Positions 51,911-60,491 of a stretch of 64,000 bases of DNA are shown piece by piece. Where the stretch lies: NCBI RefSeq assembly GCF_022698145.1, contig NZ_JALDAX010000003.1, positions 248,001 through 312,000 of the forward strand. Direction: 5' to 3'. Positions within the stretch are counted from its first letter, which is position 1. Each line of letters begins with the position of its first letter. This DNA comes from Streptomyces spinosisporus. Its GTDB lineage: Bacteria; Actinomycetota; Actinomycetes; Streptomycetales; Streptomycetaceae. A program made the position numbers and the translations under genes. The notes below the pieces were generated by a model. It had not been told where the DNA came from. It saw only the letters and a list, made by a program, of their open reading frames with translations, and did no database searches.

Positions 51911-52369
51911 ATGTCGATCCAGGTCGGCGAGAAGGCCCCCGACTTCGAGCTCAAGGACAACCACGGCGCCACCGTGAAGCTCTCCGACTTCCGTGGCGCG
52001 AAGAACGTGGTCCTGCTCTTCTACCCGTTCGCCTTCACCGGCGTGTGCACCGGTGAGCTGTGCGAGGTGCGCGACAACCTGCCGAAGTTCGCCGACCGCG
52101 ACACCCAGGTGCTCGCCGTCTCCAACGACTCCATCCACACCCTGCGCGTCTTCGCCGAGCAGGAGGGCCTGGAGTACCCGCTGCTGAGCGACTTCTGGCC
52201 GCACGGCGAGGTCTCCCGCGCCTACGGCGTCTTCGCCGAGGACAAGGGCTGCGCGGTGCGCGGCACCTTCGTCATCGACAAGGAGGGCGTGGTGCGCTGG
52301 ACCGTCGTCAACGCCCTGCCCGACGCCCGCGACCTCAACGAGTACGTCACGGCGCTCGACACCCTGTGA
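51911..52369 (+). CDS. peroxiredoxin, AhpE type
   Basis: A 152-residue thiol peroxidase. The peroxidatic Cys46 lies in [13 protein letters not shown] (PxxxTxxC motif), with Cys51 close by and another Cys in [10 protein letters not shown], where the conserved Arg also lies. It reduces peroxides or peroxynitrite. AAAGGGA lies about ten bases before the ATG. Its neighbours (DUF3052, Ter genes) suggest a stress-response setting. Confidence 0.93.
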   Translation: MSIQVGEKAPDFELKDNHGATVKLSDFRGAKNVVLLFYPFAFTGVCTGELCEVRDNLPKFADRDTQVLAVSNDSIHTLRVFAEQEGLEYPLLSDFWPHGEVSRAYGVFAEDKGCAVRGTFVIDKEGVVRWTVVNALPDARDLNEYVTALDTL

Positions 52370-52482
52370 TTCTTCGGTGCCAAGGCCTGCGTGGTGCGGG
52401 AACCCCTCACTAGGATCGACTCGTTGATCCGATGTCAAACGCACGCCGGGGCACCCCGCCCCTGGACACCAATGGAGGACTC

Positions 52483-53058
52483 GTGGGAGTCAGCCTCAGC
52501 AAGGGCGGCAACGTATCGCTGACCAAGGAGGCCCCGGGCCTGACCGCGGTCATCGTCGGTCTGGGGTGGGACGTCCGCACCACGACCGGCACCGACTTCG
52601 ACCTGGACGCCAGCGCACTGCTGCTGAACTCCTCGGGCAAGGTCGGCAGCGACGCGAACTTCGTCTTCTTCAACAACCTCAAGAGCCCGGACGGCTCGGT
52701 CGAGCACACCGGTGACAACATCACCGGTGAGGGCGAGGGCGACGACGAGCAGATCAAGATCAACCTCGCCGCCGTCCCGGCCGACGTCGAGAAGATCGTG
52801 TTCCCGGTCTCGATCTACGACGCGGAGAACCGCCAGCAGTCGTTCGGCCAGGTCCGCAACGCGTTCATCCGCGTCGTGAACCAGGCGGGCGAGGCGGAGA
52901 TCGCGCGCTACGACCTCTCCGAGGACGCCTCGACGGAGACGGCGATGGTCTTCGGCGAGCTGTACCGCCACGGCGCGGAGTGGAAGTTCCGCGCCATCGG
53001 CCAGGGCTACGCCTCGGGCCTGCGCGGCATCGCGCAGGACTTCGGTGTGAACGTCTGA
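52483..53058 (+). CDS. TerD-family protein 1
   Basis: A 191-residue Ter[38 protein letters not shown] and [34 protein letters not shown]. The Asp-rich loops bind two Ca2+ in studied relatives. Cytosolic. The GTG start has GGAGGA three bases upstream. It is about 80 per cent similar to the next TerD by eye, indicating a tandem duplication. Part of a Ter set that in other bacteria links to tellurite, phage and membrane stress. Confidence 0.94.
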   Translation: MGVSLSKGGNVSLTKEAPGLTAVIVGLGWDVRTTTGTDFDLDASALLLNSSGKVGSDANFVFFNNLKSPDGSVEHTGDNITGEGEGDDEQIKINLAAVPADVEKIVFPVSIYDAENRQQSFGQVRNAFIRVVNQAGEAEIARYDLSEDASTETAMVFGELYRHGAEWKFRAIGQGYASGLRGIAQDFGVNV

Positions 53059-53092
53059 GCCCGGACGCTCACGTCACAGGCTCGTACCGTCC

Positions 53093-53119
53093 GGCGCCGC
53101 ACGGTTTGCGTGCGGCGCC
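53093..53119 (+). promoter_or_regulatory. hairpin between the two terD genes
   Basis: GGCGCCGCAC/GTGCGGCGCC (10 bp, 7-base loop). A second G/C block (GGGGGTGCCCCC, 53121-53132) follows at once. It may attenuate or separate the two messages. Confidence 0.6.
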
Positions 53120-53186
53120 CGGGGGTGCCCCCTCTGGGGGAGTGCAGGACAACCAAAGAAGCACCATCTCGGGGAGGACCAGCATC

Positions 53187-53762
53187 ATGGGCGTCACGCT
53201 CGCCAAGGGGGGCAATGTCTCCCTCTCCAAGGCCGCACCCAACCTCACGCAAGTGATGGTCGGGCTCGGCTGGGACGCGCGCTCCACCACCGGAGCCCCG
53301 TTCGACCTCGATGCCAGCGCCCTGCTGTGCACCGGCGGGCGGGTGATGGGTGACGAGTGGTTCGTCTTCTACAACCAGCTCAAGAGCCCGGACGGCTCGG
53401 TCGAGCACACCGGCGACAACCTCACCGGCGAGGGCGAGGGCGACGACGAGTCGATCCTGGTGGACCTCGTCAAGGTGCCCGCCCAGTGCGACAAGATCGT
53501 CTTTCCCGTCTCCATCCACATGGCCGACGAGCGCGGTCAGACCTTCGGCCAGGTCAGCAATGCCTTCATCCGCGTCGTCAACCAGGCCGACGGCCAGGAG
53601 CTCGCGCGCTACGACCTCTCCGAGGACGCCTCCACCGAGACGGCGATGATCTTCGGTGAGCTCTACCGCTACCAGGGCGAGTGGAAGTTCCGTGCGGTAG
53701 GTCAGGGGTACGCGTCCGGACTGCGGGGCATCGCTCTAGACTTCGGAGTCAACGTTTCGTAA
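53187..53762 (+). CDS. TerD-family protein 2
   Basis: A 191-residue TerD paralogue ([65 protein letters not shown]). The Ca2+-binding Asp residues are kept. GGGGAGG precedes the ATG. It is followed 48 bp later by the TerC-like gene, so the two are probably co-transcribed. Confidence 0.94.
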   Translation: MGVTLAKGGNVSLSKAAPNLTQVMVGLGWDARSTTGAPFDLDASALLCTGGRVMGDEWFVFYNQLKSPDGSVEHTGDNLTGEGEGDDESILVDLVKVPAQCDKIVFPVSIHMADERGQTFGQVSNAFIRVVNQADGQELARYDLSEDASTETAMIFGELYRYQGEWKFRAVGQGYASGLRGIALDFGVNVS

Positions 53763-53810
53763 AGCCGAGTACGGCGCGGGGGAGACCCGTACCTACGGAT
53801 TGGGTAGCCA

Positions 53811-54956
53811 GTGCTTCTGAAAACCTTCGGCTGGTCGTTCGCGATTACCGCGCTCGGCCTGGTCGCGGCGGTCTTCTACGGGGGGTGGGAGGCCTTCGGC
53901 ATCGTGGCTATCCTCGCCGTCCTGGAGATCTCCCTGTCGTTCGACAACGCGGTGGTCAACGCCGGGATCCTGAAGAAGATGAATGCCTTCTGGCAGAAGA
54001 TCTTCCTCACGGTCGGTGTCCTCATCGCCGTCTTCGGCATGCGGCTGGTGTTCCCGGTCGTCATCGTCGCCATCACGGCCAAGATGGGCCCCATCGAGGC
54101 CGTCGACCTCGCCCTCAACAACAAGGACCGCTACCAGGAACTGGTCACCGACGCCCACCCGGCGATCGCGGCCTTCGGTGGCATGTTCCTGCTGATGATC
54201 TTCCTCGACTTCATCTTCGAGGACCGGGACATCCAGTGGCTGCGCTGGATCGAGCGGCCGCTGGCCAAGCTCGGCAAGGTCGACATGCTGTCGGTCTGCA
54301 TCGCCCTGATCGTCCTGCTGATCACCTCCTTCACCTTCGCCACCCACGCCCACCAGCACGGCGGCGGCCATGTGGACAAGGCGCAGACGGTGCTGATCGC
54401 CGGCATCGCGGGTCTGATCACGTACATGGTGGTCGGCGGTCTGTCGGGCTACTTCGAGGACCGTCTCGAGGCCGAGGAGGAACGCGAGCACGAGGAGGAG
54501 GAAGAGGCCGAACGCACCGGCAAGAAGAAGCCGGCGGTCCTGCTGGCCGGGCAGGCGGCGTTCTTCATGTTCCTCTACCTCGAGGTCCTGGACGCGTCCT
54601 TCTCCTTCGACGGCGTGATCGGCGCGTTCGCCATCACCAACGACATCGTGATGATGGCGCTGGGCCTCGGCATCGGCGCGATGTACGTCCGATCGCTCAC
54701 GGTCTACCTGGTCCGCCAGGGCACCCTGGACGACTACGTCTACCTGGAGCACGGCGCGCACTACGCGATCGGCGCACTGGCCGTGATCCTCATGGTCACC
54801 ATCCAGTACGAGATCAACGAGGTCATCACCGGCCTCGTCGGCGTCATCCTGATCGCCTGGTCCTTCTGGTCCTCCGTGCGCCGCAACCGCGCCCTCGCGG
54901 CGGCCGAGGGCAACGAGGGCTCGGACGAGAAGACCGAGGTCTCGTCCGGGGTGTGA
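53811..54956 (+). CDS. TerC-like integral membrane protein, DUF475
   Basis: A 381-residue protein with about nine hydrophobic helices. LEISLSFDNAVVNA and LDASFSFDGVIGAFAITND hold the paired acidic membrane motif of the TerC/DUF475 superfamily (metal-ion or Mn2+ handling). THAHQHGGGH is a His-rich loop, and a long Glu-rich cytoplasmic loop (EAEEEREHEEEEEAER) lies between helices. TerC proteins are thought to dock TerD at the membrane. Weak GGGTAG site before the GTG. Confidence 0.9.
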   Translation: MLLKTFGWSFAITALGLVAAVFYGGWEAFGIVAILAVLEISLSFDNAVVNAGILKKMNAFWQKIFLTVGVLIAVFGMRLVFPVVIVAITAKMGPIEAVDLALNNKDRYQELVTDAHPAIAAFGGMFLLMIFLDFIFEDRDIQWLRWIERPLAKLGKVDMLSVCIALIVLLITSFTFATHAHQHGGGHVDKAQTVLIAGIAGLITYMVVGGLSGYFEDRLEAEEEREHEEEEEAERTGKKKPAVLLAGQAAFFMFLYLEVLDASFSFDGVIGAFAITNDIVMMALGLGIGAMYVRSLTVYLVRQGTLDDYVYLEHGAHYAIGALAVILMVTIQYEINEVITGLVGVILIAWSFWSSVRRNRALAAAEGNEGSDEKTEVSSGV

Positions 54957-55070
54957 CGCACCCGCGGACGCGGGAACGCTCTGTGCGGGGCGGCCGGGCC
55001 TCCGGCCGCCCCGCCGGTTGTGCGAGGGCAGTCCGGGTTCTGCGGGACCCGGGTGATTCTGGGGGCGGAA

Positions 55071-55808
55071 ATGGGCTTCTTGGACGGACTGTGGGGCGGG
55101 CGCGAGACCGACTTCGACTCGGGCAACGCGGCCACCAACGCCATCGAGCTGACCAAACGGCACCACCAGGTCTCACTCACCAAGCAGGGCGCGGCCACGG
55201 GCCATCTCCGGGTCAACCTGAGCTGGCGGATGCGCACCTCCGACATCGGCGGCTCCCCGCGCGAGTCCCTGTTCCGCCACCCCTTCAAGGCGCTCAAGCC
55301 CGCCGAGATCATGGGGCACGGCCAGAGCATGGTCAACGTCGACCTCGACCTGGGCTGCCTCTATGAGCTCCAGGACGGCACGAAGGGGGTCGTACAGCCG
55401 CTCGGCGGCTACTTCGGCGACGTGAACGCGGCGCCGTACGTCAAGCTCAGCGGCGACGACCGGTTCGGATCGGCGTCCGGCGAGACGATGTACGTCAACC
55501 TCGACCACCGCGAGCAGATAAAACGGCTCCTGGTCTTCGTGTACATTTACGACCAGACGCCCGCCTTCGACCGTACGCACGCGATCGTCACGCTCTACCC
55601 GAGCAACGGCCCGCGCATCGAGATCCACCTCGACGAACGCCACCCGCAGGCCCGCTCCTGCGCCGTCGTGATGATCGAGAACGTCAAGGGCGAGCTGGTC
55701 GTACGCCGCGAGGTGAAGTTCGTCTACGGCTTCCAGGCCGAGCTGGACCGGCTGTACGGCTGGGGGCTGCAGTGGGGCCGGGGATACAAGTCCAAGGTGG
55801 ACCGCTGA
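55071..55808 (+). CDS. TerA-like / TerD-superfamily protein
   Basis: A 245-residue soluble protein. VNVDLDLGCLYELQDGTKGVVQPLG and RLLVFVYIYDQTPAFDRTHAIVTLYP place it in the TerA side of the TerD superfamily, with a single domain. The N-terminus is GFLDGLWGGRET; no signal. Start ATG with GGGGGCGG upstream. It converges on the third TerD gene with a 15-bp gap. Confidence 0.85.
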   Translation: MGFLDGLWGGRETDFDSGNAATNAIELTKRHHQVSLTKQGAATGHLRVNLSWRMRTSDIGGSPRESLFRHPFKALKPAEIMGHGQSMVNVDLDLGCLYELQDGTKGVVQPLGGYFGDVNAAPYVKLSGDDRFGSASGETMYVNLDHREQIKRLLVFVYIYDQTPAFDRTHAIVTLYPSNGPRIEIHLDERHPQARSCAVVMIENVKGELVVRREVKFVYGFQAELDRLYGWGLQWGRGYKSKVDR

Positions 55809-55823
55809 ACGCGCGGGGACGCG

Positions 55824-56633
55824 CTAGCGGCCGATGAACTGCGGCCCCTGCGGCGGCAGGCGGAAGTCCGGGTCCGGTACGGCCGTCACCGGCGGCGGGT
55901 AGCCGTAGCCGGAGGGGGCGCCGGCCGCCGCGGGCTGCGGATAGCCGTAGGCGGGCTGGGTGGCGGGTGGCTGCTGGGGATAGCCGTAGGCGGGCTGGAC
56001 GGGGACCGCCGTGGGCTGCTCGGGCGGAAGAGGCTGGGAGAACTCGGGCGCGAGGGCCGGGGCCGTCTGCGGGGCCGGCTCGGCGGGCATCTCCGACTCG
56101 TCCACCGAGATGCCGAACTCGGTGGCCAGCCCCTTCAGGCCGTTCGAATAGCCCTCGCCCAGGGCGCGGAACTTCCACATCCCGTCCCGGCGGTAGAGCT
56201 CACCGCAGATCAGGGCGGTCTCCTGGCCCGTCTCCGGCTTGATGTCGAAGTGCAGCAGCGGCTCGTCGCCGCCTGCCGCGTCGTACAGCAGGATGCGCAG
56301 CGCCTGGACACGGTCGAAGGTGACGTCGTCCGCCGAAGCGACCAGAAGAATACGGCTGACATCCGCCTCGACTCCGGCCAGATCTGTCTGGATCGTGTCG
56401 GTGAGACCGTCGGTGACCCGCTTCTTTCCGAGCCACCGCGCCTTCCCGGACGGATGCCGGGGCTGGTTGTAGAAGACGAAGTCCTCGTCGGAGCGCACAC
56501 GACCGTCGGGGCCGAGGAGCAGCGCCGAGGCGTCGACGTCCGGGACCCCCTGCCCGGGTGTCCAGCGCAGCACGGCACGCACCGTGGTGGCCTCGAGCGG
56601 GACGTTCGACCCCTTCAGCATCGCGTGCGTCAT
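55824..56633 (-). CDS. TerD-family protein 3 with Tyr/Gly/Pro-rich tail
   Basis: A 269-residue protein. Residues 1-180 are a TerD domain ([34 protein letters not shown] end). It differs from the tandem pair in loop length and lacks the SVEHTGDN motif, so Ca2+ binding may be altered. Residues 185-269 are a low-complexity tail with YGYPQQP, YGYPQP and YGYPPP repeats, a form that often drives multimer or condensate formation. It is divergent from the HpcH/HpaI gene. Confidence 0.88.
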   Translation of the reverse strand: MTHAMLKGSNVPLEATTVRAVLRWTPGQGVPDVDASALLLGPDGRVRSDEDFVFYNQPRHPSGKARWLGKKRVTDGLTDTIQTDLAGVEADVSRILLVASADDVTFDRVQALRILLYDAAGGDEPLLHFDIKPETGQETALICGELYRRDGMWKFRALGEGYSNGLKGLATEFGISVDESEMPAEPAPQTAPALAPEFSQPLPPEQPTAVPVQPAYGYPQQPPATQPAYGYPQPAAAGAPSGYGYPPPVTAVPDPDFRLPPQGPQFIGR

Positions 56634-56841
56634 GCGGTCATCCTGCCCTCTCGGTCCTGGTCACGACAACGCGGGGTGGGAGTACCGCGGCCGTGGAAAC
56701 GGTGTGCCGAATCGCCGTCGACATGGCCGAGTTACCAGAAATTCATGCCCGGCGGGAACCCCCGACATGGGTCTCTACGTACTATTACCGGCCACCTATT
56801 TACCGAATCCACAGCCTTACCTTGCGCCACGGGGGAGTCCA

Positions 56842-58008
56842 ATGCGTCATTTCGGGCATCTTGCCCCTGAGGTGCGTCAGCGCCTCTTCCATCAGGAGCC
56901 GTGCGAGTTCAGCACGGACTCCCCGGCCCGGCTGCTCGCCGCGGCCCTGGGCGCCACCCTCTACAGCCCCGCCACCCGGCCCCAGCTCGCCGACGACATC
57001 GTCAAGCAGGCCGAGCGCGGTGTGGTCTCCATGGTGCTGTGCCTGGAGGACTCGATCGACGACGCGGACGTCGCGGCAGGCGAGGAGAACCTCGTCCGCC
57101 AGTTCACCGCGCTGCACAAGCGCCGCGGGGCCGACCTCCCGCTGCTGTTCATCCGCGTCCGCACGCCCGAGCAGATCCCCGACCTCGTCGAGCGGCTCGG
57201 CCCGTCCGTCCGTCTGCTCTCGGGATTCGTCCTCCCCAAGTTCACCGCGGAGCGCGGCATCCCCTTCCTGGAGGCCCTGGCGAGCGCCGAGGCCGCGAGC
57301 GGGCAGCGGCTGTTCGCCATGCCGGTGCTGGAGTCGCCCGAGCTCCTCTACCGCGAGACGCGGGTGGAGAGCCTGGAGGGCATCGCCCGCGTCGTCGACA
57401 AGTACCGCGACCGCGTGCTCGCCCTGCGCCTCGGAGTGACCGACTTCTGCTCCACCTACGGCCTGCGCCGGGCCCCCGACATGACGGCCTACGACGTCCA
57501 TGTCGTCGCCTCCGTGATCTCCGACGTGGTGAATCTGCTCGGGCGCGTCGACGGCACCGGGTTCACCGTGACCGGGCCCGTGTGGGAGTACTTCCGGGTG
57601 CCGGAGCGCATGTTCAAGCCGATGCTGCGCACCAGCCCCTTCCTCGAGGGGCAGGCCGTCGAGCTGCGCGAGAAACTGATCGAGCACGCCATGGACGGGC
57701 TGCTGCGGGAGATCTCCCTGGACCAGGCCAACGGCCTGCTGGGCAAGACCTGCATCCACCCCTCCCACGTACTGCCCGTGCACGCACTGTCCGTGGTCAG
57801 TCACGAAGAGTTCCGGGACGCCTCGGACATCCTGCGGCCGGAAAGCGGCGGCGGGGGTGTGCTCAGATCGGCGTACACGAACAAGATGAACGAGGTGAAG
57901 CCGCACCGCGCCTGGGCGGAGCGGACCCTGCTGCGCGCCGAGGCCTTCGGCGTCGCACGCGAGGACGTCAGCTTCGTGGACCTGCTCGCCGCCGGCGTCA
58001 CCGGCTGA
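56842..58008 (+). CDS. HpcH/HpaI aldolase / citrate-lyase-beta-like enzyme of the Ter biosynthetic module
   Basis: A 388-residue barrel enzyme. MVLCLEDSIDDADV, FAMPVLESPELLYR (metal Glu) and LRLGVTDFCSTYGLRR (metal Asp) match the HpcH/HpaI/citrate lyase beta superfamily. In Ter clusters such genes travel with phosphoribosyltransferases and a HAD enzyme and are proposed to form a C-C bond in a nucleoside-like metabolite. Start ATG with GGGGGAG. The 208-bp divergent gap before it is A/T-rich for this genome (TACGTACTATTACC), a likely promoter. Confidence 0.88.
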   Translation: MRHFGHLAPEVRQRLFHQEPCEFSTDSPARLLAAALGATLYSPATRPQLADDIVKQAERGVVSMVLCLEDSIDDADVAAGEENLVRQFTALHKRRGADLPLLFIRVRTPEQIPDLVERLGPSVRLLSGFVLPKFTAERGIPFLEALASAEAASGQRLFAMPVLESPELLYRETRVESLEGIARVVDKYRDRVLALRLGVTDFCSTYGLRRAPDMTAYDVHVVASVISDVVNLLGRVDGTGFTVTGPVWEYFRVPERMFKPMLRTSPFLEGQAVELREKLIEHAMDGLLREISLDQANGLLGKTCIHPSHVLPVHALSVVSHEEFRDASDILRPESGGGGVLRSAYTNKMNEVKPHRAWAERTLLRAEAFGVAREDVSFVDLLAAGVTG

Positions 58009-58040
58009 GCCTCACTATCTAGGGACGCATCATCAACGCA

Positions 58041-60491
58041 GTGAACAACGGGGTCTGGTCCGGCAGCTGGGTCGCAGAGCGGCTCGGCGTCGAACTCGTG
58101 GGCGACGACAAGCTGACCGACCTGCTCGGGCTGGCGCTGCGGCGCAACCCCAAGCGGGCCCATCTGCTGGTCTCCCACGTGCTCGGCAAGCACGTACCGC
58201 AGTCACCGGCCGTCGTCTACGGATACGGCTACGCCCTCGGCCGCCGCGTGCGGGACCTGCTCGGCGAGGAGGCCGCGGACGCGGTCGTGCTCGGGTACGC
58301 GGAGACGGCCACGGGACTCGGCCACTCGGTCGCCGACGGAATCGGACTCGCGCCCTATCTGCACTCCACCCGCCGCCCGGTCGCAGGGGTGACGCCCGCC
58401 GGCGGCTTCGAGGAATCCCACTCCCACGCGACGTCCCATCTGCTGCTGCCGGAGGATGCCGCGCTGCTGGCCGGGGACGGGCCGCTGGTGCTGGTCGACG
58501 ACGAGTTCTCCACCGGAAACACAGTGCTGAACACCGTCCGGGACCTGCACACCCGCTACCCGCGCCGACGATACGTGGTGGTCGCCCTCGTCGACATGCG
58601 CTCACCCGCCGACGCGGGTCGCCTCGCGGACTTCGCGGAGGAGATCGGTGCGCGGGTCGACCTCGTCGCCGCCGCCTCGGGGACGGTGCGATTGCCCGAG
58701 AGGGTCCTGGAAAAGGGGCGGGAGCTGGTGGCGCGGTACGAGGCTGCGAGTACCCCCGGTTCTTCAGGGGCGCGGGGAACTGCGCGACCAGCCACGAACC
58801 ACCCGCACCCGGCAATCAAGCGCATCGACCTCCTGTGGCCCCGCAACCTCCCCGACGGCGGCCGTCACGGCTTCACCCCGGCCCACCGAACACAACTCGA
58901 AGCCGCCCTCCCCGCCATGGCAGCCCGCCTCGCAGAGGCACTCCCGACCGACGCCGGCCGCGTACTGACACTTGGCTTCGAGGAGTTGATGTACGCCCCC
59001 CTCCGACTCGCCCGAGAGCTGGAGCAGGTCATCGACGCCGAGGTCCGCTACTCGACGACCACACGCTCACCGGTCCTCGCCGTCGACGACCCCGGCTACG
59101 CGATACGCAGCCGCATCGTGTTCCCCGCCCACGACAACCCGGCCGACGGCCCCGGCGAGCGGTACGCGTACAACGTCGCGGGCGCCGGCTTCGACGCCGT
59201 GATAGCCGTGGTCGACTCGACCGCGGACACCCCCGAACTGCACGCGCCCGACGGCCTGTTGGCCAAGCTGGCGGAGCACACCCCGCACGCCGTCCTCGCG
59301 GTCGTGCCCTCGTACGTCCCCGAAAGGCCCGCCATGCTGCCCGAGCCCCTCCGCGGCCCCGCCTTCTCCTCGTACGCCCCCGAGGAGGTCGGCTGGCTGC
59401 TGCAGGACCTCTCGGACGTCACACTGGAGGCGCCGACGGAGGAGCGCGAGGAGGCCATCCAGAGCGGCGGCGCGCACTACGCCGAGTCGCTGCCCGTCGA
59501 GTACCAGCCGAGCGAGCAGTACCAGGAGCTGTACCACGCGGCCCTGAAGACGGCCTCCACCCGGATCGCGCAGGCGGTCGGCGCCGTCACCGAGATCGTG
59601 CTCGCCGAGCGCTCGCCCCGCCCCGTCCTGGTGTCGCTGGCCCGCGCGGGCACCCCCGTCGGCGTCCTGATGCGCCGCTGGGCGCAGTTCCGGCACGGGA
59701 TCGACCTGCCGCACTACGCCGTCTCCATCGTGCGCGGCCGCGGCATCGACGCCAACGCCCTGCGCTGGCTGGCCGCCCACCACGACCCGGCCGACGTCGT
59801 GTTCGTCGACGGCTGGACCGGCAAGGGCGCCATCACCCGTGAACTGGCCGCCGCGATCGAGGAGTTCGAGGCCTCCGACGGCATCACCGGCTTCGACCCG
59901 GAGATCGCGGTGCTGGCCGACCCGGGCTCCTGCGTGCGGACGTACGGCACCCGCGAGGACTTCCTCATCCCCTCCGCGTGCCTCAACTCCACGGTCTCGG
60001 GCCTGATATCGCGCACCGTGCTGCGCGCGGACCTGGTCGGCCCGTACGACTTCCACGGCGCCAAGTTCTACCGCGAACTCGCCGGCGCCGACGTCTCGGT
60101 GGACTTCCTCGACGCCGTCGCCGCCCGCTTCCCGGACGTCGCCGACGCCGTCGACGCGCAGGCCAAAGAGCTGCTGTCCGGCGACCGCGAGCCGACCTGG
60201 GAAGGGTGGGCGGCCGTCGAGCGCATCAGCGAGGAATACGGCATCCACGACGTGAACCTCGTCAAGCCCGGCGTCGGCGAGACCACACGGGTGCTGCTGC
60301 GCCGGGTGCCCTGGAAGATACTCGCGCGGGCCGACGCGGGCGCCGACCTCGACCACGTACGCCTGCTGGCCGGGCAGCGCGGCGTCCCCGTCGAGGAGGT
60401 CGGCGAACTGCCGTACACCTGCGTCGGGTTGATCCACCCGCGCTACACCCGCGGCGCGACCGGCGCCGACGGCAGGGCGGTGAACGTCTGA
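58041..60491 (+). CDS. phosphoribosyltransferase - TRSP - StiP/PRTase fusion protein
   Basis: An 816-residue fusion. Residues 1-235 are a phosphoribosyltransferase with the PRPP loop LVLVDDEFSTGNT (near 155). Residues 265-410 match the TRSP domain that follows such enzymes. Residues 450-815 are a second, StiP-type PRTase-like domain (VLVSLARAGTPVGVLMRRW; VVFVDGWTGKGAITREL; ADPGSCVRTYGTREDFLIPSACLNSTVSGL). In many Ter clusters I know these as two separate proteins. A linker near residues 241-257 is encoded by a dispersed genomic repeat. GTG start with only a distant AGGGA. 32 bp after the lyase gene; its stop overlaps the HAD start. Confidence 0.85.
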   Translation: MNNGVWSGSWVAERLGVELVGDDKLTDLLGLALRRNPKRAHLLVSHVLGKHVPQSPAVVYGYGYALGRRVRDLLGEEAADAVVLGYAETATGLGHSVADGIGLAPYLHSTRRPVAGVTPAGGFEESHSHATSHLLLPEDAALLAGDGPLVLVDDEFSTGNTVLNTVRDLHTRYPRRRYVVVALVDMRSPADAGRLADFAEEIGARVDLVAAASGTVRLPERVLEKGRELVARYEAASTPGSSGARGTARPATNHPHPAIKRIDLLWPRNLPDGGRHGFTPAHRTQLEAALPAMAARLAEALPTDAGRVLTLGFEELMYAPLRLARELEQVIDAEVRYSTTTRSPVLAVDDPGYAIRSRIVFPAHDNPADGPGERYAYNVAGAGFDAVIAVVDSTADTPELHAPDGLLAKLAEHTPHAVLAVVPSYVPERPAMLPEPLRGPAFSSYAPEEVGWLLQDLSDVTLEAPTEEREEAIQSGGAHYAESLPVEYQPSEQYQELYHAALKTASTRIAQAVGAVTEIVLAERSPRPVLVSLARAGTPVGVLMRRWAQFRHGIDLPHYAVSIVRGRGIDANALRWLAAHHDPADVVFVDGWTGKGAITRELAAAIEEFEASDGITGFDPEIAVLADPGSCVRTYGTREDFLIPSACLNSTVSGLISRTVLRADLVGPYDFHGAKFYRELAGADVSVDFLDAVAARFPDVADAVDAQAKELLSGDREPTWEGWAAVERISEEYGIHDVNLVKPGVGETTRVLLRRVPWKILARADAGADLDHVRLLAGQRGVPVEEVGELPYTCVGLIHPRYTRGATGADGRAVNV
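58765..58812. repeat. dispersed Streptomyces repeat, copy 1 (inside the PRTase gene)
   Basis: CAGGGGCGCGGGGAACTGCG followed by CGACCAGCCAC and ACCCGCACCCGG. The same sequence recurs at 61304. I recognise this core as a very common interspersed repeat of Streptomyces genomes, normally intergenic. Here it is in frame and encodes a Gly/Arg/Pro-rich linker. Confidence 0.8.

Noticed and set aside
52483..55808. Calling the Ter genes a proven tellurite-resistance operon
   Set aside because: Only family membership is visible; resistance has not been shown and many Ter systems serve other stress roles.
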